Origin: Ctena decussata
Taxonomy: Eukaryota; Mollusca; Bivalvia; Lucinida; Lucinidae
Length of the DNA stretch: 64,000 nt
Direction of reading: 5' to 3'
NCBI GenBank assembly: GCA_963989385.1
Contig: OZ022510.1
Coordinates: 35,035,448 to 35,099,447, forward strand
Part shown: positions 57,101 through 64,000 of the stretch, piece by piece
Layout of the letters: every line of letters begins with the position of its first letter
How positions within the stretch are numbered: the stretch's first letter is position 1
Position numbers and translations under genes: made by a program
The notes under the pieces: generated by a model
Databases searched by the model: none
The model's input: the letters and a program-made list of their open reading frames with translations, nothing else
What the model was told of the DNA's origin: nothing

Positions 57101-60100
57101 CAAAGTCAATTTTCTGGTTCCAGCAAATTGTCTTTGAGATATCGGTAGTTTGAAATATCCAAAGTTGAACATCCCCCACACCAACCTAACTATGCCAGAA
57201 TGCTCAAACTTTGCCACAGTCTACCCTATTGACTGTTCCATATGATCCTTAACCTTTACCCTGCTGTTCCTTATGACCTTAAACATGTATTGTACTTCAA
57301 CAAACAGTCAACTCTCAATATCTCCAACTTACTGATATCTCGAAGTAAATTTCCTGGTTCCAGCAAATTTTCTTTTAGATATCGGTAGTTTGAGATATCC
57401 GGAGTTGAACATTACCTCTCACCAAACTAAGTCTGCCAGCGATGCCCAAAGGAATGAAAAAAATACTCACACTTTTTGGGGGAATACTGTACCTTCAACC
57501 TACTGCTATCTCAAAGTAAATTTCCTGGTCCCAGCAAATTTTCTTTGAGATATCGGTAGTTTGAGATGCCTGAAAATATAAAATAAAAGCGGCAGTAAAA
57601 ATTGAACTCACAAAGACACTAAAGCAGGTTACATGTTGCAGTTGAAAGATAAATGTATGGGGTCCCTTTCTCTGAGTCTACATTATTTGCATCTGCTTCG
57701 ACACTGTCTGCTATTGAATTTTTGAGCACGTCTGGCATAGCAGTTTGGCCCATCATCCACCCCTCCCAAGCTACTATGCCAGAATTGCCCAAACTTTGCC
57801 ATAGAGTCTACCCTGTTTGCTGTTCCATCTGACCTTACACATGTATTTATTTCCACAGACAGTCAACTCTCGATATCTCCAAACTACTGATATCTCAAAG
57901 TCAATTTTCTGGTCCCAGCAAATTTTCTTTGAGATATCGATAGTTTGAAATATCCAAAGTTGAACATCCCCCTACCAACCTAACTATGCCAGAATGCTCA
58001 AACTTTGCCACAGTCTACCCTGTTTACTGTTCCATATGACCCTTAACCTTTACCCTGCTGTTCCTTATGACCTTAAACATGTATTGTACTTCAACAAACA
58101 GTCAACTCTCAATATCTCCAACTTACTGATATCTCGAAGTAAATTTCCTGGTTCCAGCAAATTTTCTTTGAGATATCGGTAGTTTGAGATATCCGGAGTT
58201 GAACATCCCCTCCCACCAAACTAAGTCTGCCAGCGATGCCCAAAGGAATGTAAAAAATACTCACACTATTTGGGGGAATACTGTACCTTCAACCTACTGA
58301 TATCTCAAAGTAAATTTCCTGGTCCCAGCAAATTTTCTTTGAGATATCGGTAGTTTGAGATGCCTGAAAATATAAAATAAAAGCGGCAGCAAAAATTGAA
58401 CTCACAAAGACACTAAAGCAGGTAACATGTTGCAGTTGAAAGATAAATGTATGAGGCCCTTTTCTCTGAGTCTACATTATTTGCATCTGAATTGACACTG
58501 TTTGCTATTGCATTTTTGAGCACGTCTGGCATAGCAGCTTGGCCCATCATCCACCCCTCCCAAGCTACTATGCCAGAATTACCCAAACTTTGCCATAGAG
58601 TCTACCCTGTTTGCTGTTCCATCTGACCTTACACATGTATTTATTTCAACAGACAGTCAACTCTCGATATCTCCAAACTACTGATATCTCAAAGTCAATT
58701 TTCTGGTCCCAGCAAATTTTCTTTGAGATATCGGCAGTTTGAAATATCCAAAGTTGAACATCCCCCCACACCAACCTAACTATGCCAGAATGCTCAAACT
58801 TTGCCACAGTCTACCCTATTGACTGTTCCATATGACACTTAACCTTTACCCTGCTGTTCCTTATGACCTTAAACATGTATTGTACTTCAACAAACAGTCA
58901 ACTCTCAATATCTCCAACTTACTGATATCTCGAAGTAAATTTCCTGGTTCCAGCAAATTTTCTTTGAGATATCGGTAGTTTGAGATATCCGGAGTTGAAC
59001 ATTACCTCTCACCAAACTAAGTCTGCCAGCGATGCCCAAAGGAATGAAAAAAATACTCACACTATTTGGGGGAATACTGTACCTTCAACCTACTGATATC
59101 TCAAAGTAAATTTCCTGGTCCCAGCAAATTTTCTTTGAGATATCGGTAGTTTGAGATGCCTGAAAATATAAAATAAAAGCGGCAGCAAAAATTGAACTCA
59201 CAAAGACACTAAAGCAGGTTACATGTTGCAGTTGAAAGATGAATGTATGGGGCCCCTTTCTCTGAGTCTGCATTATTTGCATCTGAATTGACACTGTTTG
59301 CCATTGCATTTTTGAGCACGTCTGGCATAGCAGCTTGGCCCATCATCCACCCCTCCCAAGCTACTATGCCAGAATTACTCAAACTATGCCATAGAGTCTA
59401 CCCTGTTTGCTGTTCCATCTGACCTTACACATGTATTTATTTCAACAGACAGTAAGCTGTCGATATCTCCAAACTACTGATATCTCAAAGTCAATTTTCT
59501 GGTCCCAGCAAATTTTCTTTGAGATATCGGTAGTTTGCAATATCCAAAGTTGAACATCCCACCCACCAAACTAACTGTGCCAGAATGCTCAAACTTTGCC
59601 ACAGTCTACCCTGTTTACTGTTCCATATGACCCTTAACCTTTACCCTGCTATTCCTTATGACCTTAAACATGTACTGTACTTCAACAAACAGCAAATTTT
59701 CTTTGAGATATCGGTAGTTTGAGATATCCGGAGTTGAACATTACCTCTCGCCAAACTAAGTCTGCCAGCGATGCCCAAAGGAATGAAAAAAATACTCACA
59801 CTATTTGGGGGAATACTGTACCTTCAACCTACTGATATCTCAAAGTTAATTTCCTGGTCCCAGCAAATTTTCTTTGAGATATCGGTAGTTTGAGATGCCT
59901 GAAAATATAAAATAAAAGCGGCAGCAAAAATTGAACTCACAAAGATACTAAAGCAGGTTACATGTTGCAGTTGAAAGATAAATGTATGGGGCCCCTTTCT
60001 CTGAGTCTACATTATTTGCAACTGAATTGACACTGTTTGCTATTGCATTTTTGAGCACGTCTGGCATAGCAGCTTGGCCCATCATCCACCCCTCCTAAGC

Positions 60101-63100
60101 TACTTTGCCAGAATTACTCAAACTTTGCCATAGAGTCTACCCTGCTTGCTGTTCCATCTGACCTTACACATGTATTTATTTCAACAGACAGTCAACTCTC
60201 GATATCTCCAAACTACTGATATCTCAAAGTCAATTTTCTGGTCCCAGCAAATTTTCTTTGAGATATCGGTAGTTTGAAATATCCAAAGTTGAACATCCCC
60301 CACCAACCTAACTATGCCAGAATGCTCAAACTTTGCCACAGTCTACCCTGTTTACTGTTCCATATGACCCTTAACCTTTACCCTGCTGTTCCTTATGACC
60401 TTAAACATGTATTGTACTTCAACAAACATTCAACTCTCAATATCTCCAACTTACTGATATCTCAAAGTAAATTTCCTGGTTCCAGCAAATTTTCTTTTAG
60501 ATATCGGTAGTTTGAGATATCCGGAGTTGAACATCCCCTCCCACCAAACTAAGTCTGCCAGCGATGCCCAAAGGAATGTAAAAAATACTCACACTATTTG
60601 GGGGAATACTGTACCTTCAACCTACTGATATCTCAAAGTAAATTTCCTGGTCCCAGCAAATTTTCTTTGAGATATCGGTAGTTTGAGATGCCTGAAAATA
60701 TAAAATAAAAGCGGCAGCAAAAATTGAACTCACAAAGATACTAAAGCAGGTTACATGTTGCAGTTGAAAGATAAATGTATGGGGTCCCTTTCTCTGAGTC
60801 TACATTATTTGCATCTGAATTATCACTGTTTGCTATTGCATTTTTGAGCACGTCTGGCATAGCAGCCTGGCCCATCATCCACCCCTCCCAAGCTACTATG
60901 CCAGAATTACCCAAACTTTGCCATAGAGTCTACTCTGTTTGCTGTTCCATCTGACCTTACACATGTATTTATTTCAACAGACAGTCAACTCTCGATATCT
61001 CCAAACTACTGATATCTCAAAGTCAATTTTCTGGTCCCAGCAAATTTTCTTTGAGATATCGATAGTTTGAAATATCCAAAGTTGAACATCCCCCCACCAA
61101 CCTTACTATGCCAGAATGCTCAAACTTTGCCACAATCTACCCTGTTTACTGTTCCATATGACCCTTAACCTTTACCCTGCTGTTCCTTATGACCTTAAAC
61201 ATGTATTGTACTTCAACAAACAGTCAACTCTCAATATCTCCAACTTACTGATATCTCGAAGTAAATTTCCTGGTTCCAGCAAATTTTCTTTGAGATATCG
61301 GTAGTTTGAGATATCCGGAGTTGAACATCCCCTCCCACCAAACTAAGTCTGCCAGCGATGCCCAAAGGAATGTAAAAAATACTCACACTATTTAGGGGAA
61401 TACTGTACCTTCAACCTACTGATATCTCAAAGTAAATTTCCTGGTCCCAGCAAATTGTCTTTGAGATATCGGTAGTTTGAGATGCCTGAAAATATAAAAT
61501 AAAAGCGGCAGCAAAAATTGAACTCACAAAGACACTAAAGCAGGTTACATGTTGCAGTTGAAAGATAAATGTATGAGTCCCTTTTCTCTGAGTCTACATT
61601 ATTTGCATCTGAATTGACACTGTTTGCTATTGCATTTTTGAGCACGTCTGGCATAGCAGCTTGGCCCATCATCCACCCCTCCCAAGCTACTATGCCAGAA
61701 TTACCCAAACTTTGCCATAGAGTCTACCCTGTTTGCTGTTCCATCTGACCTTACACATGTATTTATTTCAACAGACAGTCAACTCTCGATATCTCCAAAC
61801 TACTGATATCTCAAAGTTAATTTTCTGGTCCCAGCAAATTTTCTTTGAGATATCGGCAGTTTGAAATATCCAAAGTTGAACATCCCCCCCACACCAACCT
61901 AACTGCCAGAATGCTCAAACTTTGCCACAGTCTACCCTATTTACTGTTCCATATGATCCTTAACCTTTACCCTGCTGTTCCTTATGACCTTAAACATGTT
62001 TTGTACTTCAACAAACAGTCAACTCTCAATATCTCAAACTTACTGATATCTCGAAGTAAATTTCCTGGTTCCAGCAAATTTTCTTTGAGATATCGGTAGT
62101 TTGAGATATCCGGAGTTGAACACTACCTCTCGCCAAACTAAGTCTGCCAGCGATGCCCAAAGGAATGAAAAAAATACTCACACTATTTGGGGGAATACTG
62201 TACCTTCAACCTACTGATATCTCAAAGTAAATTTCCTGGTCCCAGCAAATTTTCTTTGAGATATCGGTAGTTTGAGATGCCTGAAAATATAAAATAAAAC
62301 CGGCAGCAAAAATTGAACTCACAAAGATACTAAAGCAGGTTACATGTTGCAGTTGAAAGATAGATGTATGGGGCCCCTTTCTCTGAGTCTACATTATTTG
62401 CATCTGAATTGACACTGTTTGCCATTGCATTTTTGAGCACGTCTGGCATAGCAGCTTGGCCCATCATCCACCCCTCCCAAGCTACTATGCCAGAATTACT
62501 CAAACTTTGCCATAGAGTCTACCCTGTTTGCTGTTCCATCTGACCTTACACATGTATTTATTTCAACAGAAAGTAAACTGTCGATATCTCCAAACTACTG
62601 ATATCTCAAAATCAATTTTCTGGTCCCAGCAAATTTTCTTTGAGATATCGGTAGTTTGAAATATCCAAAGTTGAACATCCCACCCACCAAACTAACTGTG
62701 CCAGAATGCTAAAACTTTGCCACAGTCTACCCTGTTTACTGTTCCATATGACCCTTAACCTTTACCCTGCTGTTCCTTATGCCCTTAAACATGTATTGTA
62801 CTTCAACAAACAGTCAACTCTCAATCTCTCCAACTTACTGATATCTCGAAGTAAATTTCCTGGTTCCAGCAAATTTTCTTTGAGATATCGGTAGTTTGAG
62901 ATATCCGGAGTTGAACATCCCCTCTCACCAAACTAAGTCTGCCAGCGATGCCCAAAGGAATGAAAAAAATACTCACACTATTTGGGGGAATACTGTACCT
63001 TCAACCTACTGATATCTCAAAGTTAATTTCCTGGTCCCAGCAAATTTTCTTTGAGATATCGGTAGTTTGAGTTGCCTGAAAATATAAAATAAAAGCGGCA

Positions 63101-64000
63101 GCAAAAATTGAACTCACAAAGATACTAAAGCAGGTTACATGTTGCAGTTGAAAGATAAATGTATGGGGCCCCTTTCTCTGAGTCTACATTATTTGCATCT
63201 GAATTGACACTGTTTGCTATTGCATTTCTGAGCACGTCTGGCATAGCAGCTTGGCCCATCATCCACCCCTCCCAAGCTACTATGCCAGAATTACCCAAAC
63301 TTTGCCATAGAGTCTACCCTGTTTGCTGTTCCATCTGACCTTACACATGTATTTATTTCAACAGACAGTCAACTCTCGATATCTCCAAACTACTGATATC
63401 TCAAAGTCAATTTTCTGGTCCCAGCAAATTTTCTTTGAGATATCGGTAGTTTGAAATATCTAAAGTTGAACATCCCCCCCCCGCACCAACCTAACTATGC
63501 CAGAATGCTCAAACTTTGCCACAGTCTACCCTATTTACTGTTCCATATGATCCTTAACCTTTACCCTGCTGTTCTTTATGACCTGAAACATGTATTGTAC
63601 TTCAACAAACAGTCAACTCTTAATATCTCAAACTTACTGATATCTCGAAAGAAATTTCCTGGTTCCAGCAAATTTTCTTTGAGATATCGGTAGTTTGAGA
63701 AATCCGGAGTTGAACATTACCTCTCGCCAAACTAAGTCTGCCAGCGATGCCCAAAGGAATGAAAAAAATACTCACACTATTTGGGGGAATACTGTACCTT
63801 CAACCTACTGATATCTCAAAGTAAATTTCCTGGTCCCAGCAAATTTTCTTTGAGATATCGGTAGTTTGAGATGCCTGAAAATATAAAATAAAAGCGGCAG
63901 CAAAAATTGAACTCACAAAGATACTAAAGCAGGTTACATGTTGCAGTTGAAAGATAGATGTATGGGGCCCCTTTCTCTGACTCTGCATTATTTGCATCTG
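51187..64000. repeat. ~795-bp satellite array, 16 units, running off the window
   Basis: The marker ATGCTCAAACTTTGCCACA recurs at 51336, 52476, 53277, 54071, 54821, 55614, 56405, 57200, 57994, 58790, 59585, 60322, 61116, 61911, 62706 and 63505. The usual spacing is 791-801. Each unit consists of three diverged subrepeats (about 217, 243 and 335 bp). Each subrepeat ends in a hairpin of TACTGATATCTC...GAGATATCGGTAG around TTTCTGGTCCCAGCAAA. Two of the three are preceded by CAGTCAACTCTC(G/A)ATATC. Units at 54071 and 59585 are short (750 and 737) through deletions in a hairpin. The first interval is long (1140) because of a retroposon. A 62-codon open frame recurs in many units but is broken in others. 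Confidence 0.97.
51775..52111 (+). mobile_element. 337-bp retroposon inserted in the first satellite unit, 12-bp target duplication
   Basis: TTACATGTTGCA flanks the insert (51763-51774 and 52112-52123), and uninterrupted satellite units show it once. The insert matches 22750-23115 in reverse and, weakly, 10895-11310. A 12-bp duplication and variable 3' end suggest LINE-type machinery. There is no tRNA-like head and no recognised protein domain. Confidence 0.9.

Noticed and set aside
53277..63693. A 62-78 codon open frame repeated in most satellite units
   Set aside because: It is carried by the tandem repeat and loses its frame or start in several units (for example an early stop in the 57200 unit). 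It spans non-coding hairpins and lacks a promoter, so conservation follows unit homogenisation.
51187..64000. CRISPR-like or prokaryotic repeat array
   Set aside because: Units are about 795 bp, contiguous and without unique spacers, and the context is eukaryotic.

Overview
The window is eukaryotic, intron-bearing and AT-rich, and almost all of it is repeats. It has no operons and no bacterial-type genes. The repertoire is tRNA-derived SINEs, Penelope-like elements, mariner-type elements and MITEs, elements ending in a hairpin and AGGTGAGCTA, and a long satellite. From memory this matches a bivalve mollusc (clam or mussel type). The species cannot be named from sequence alone.

The only genes I can support are two paralogues on the + strand, each with three exons, encoding small secreted cysteine-rich peptides. 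Gene A uses 1275-1317, 5140-5274 and 11531-11550 (65 residues). Gene B uses 32113-32155, 45777-45968 and 47614-47645 (88 residues). Both have a signal-peptide exon, a mature exon with five complete Cys codons plus the first base of a sixth, and a tiny last exon. Both introns are phase 1, with GT/AG sites at identical positions. Each gene has a TATAAATA box about 80 bp before the ATG and an ATTAAA polyadenylation hexamer after the stop. The Cys order (C-x11/17-C-x6-C-x6-C-x8/10-C-C) with a terminal CC recalls beta-defensin-like host-defence peptides. The spacing fits no family I can name, so function is inferred.

Layout. 350-12090 is duplication copy A, carrying gene A; its introns hold a Helitron-like end, MITEs, a 236-bp tandem repeat and a repeat with three perfect AGGTCAnnnTGACCT palindromes. 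12090-30800 lies between the copies and holds SINE-type repeats, an AACGTT-rich stretch, a 3.5-kb element with ~325-bp terminal inverted repeats and a 6-bp target duplication, a 3.3-kb element with palindromic subterminal repeats, and two inverted SINEs. 30800-48900 is duplication copy B, carrying gene B, swollen by insertions: three Penelope-like fragments, hairpin-ended elements with 145-bp tandem arrays, a mariner-like element with a nested insertion, and a TIR element in intron 2. Copy A acts as an empty-site reference, which allows several insertions to be dissected. 48900-51180 is a second TIR-element copy and a 181-bp tandem repeat. 51190-64000 is a ~795-bp satellite running off the window end. 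It is built from three diverged subrepeats, each carrying the same hairpin, and that hairpin also occurs as a solo element beside gene B.

There is no shared pathway to describe beyond the gene pair. The main interest is a possibly undescribed cysteine-rich peptide family, its duplication, and the mobile DNA shaping its introns and flanks.
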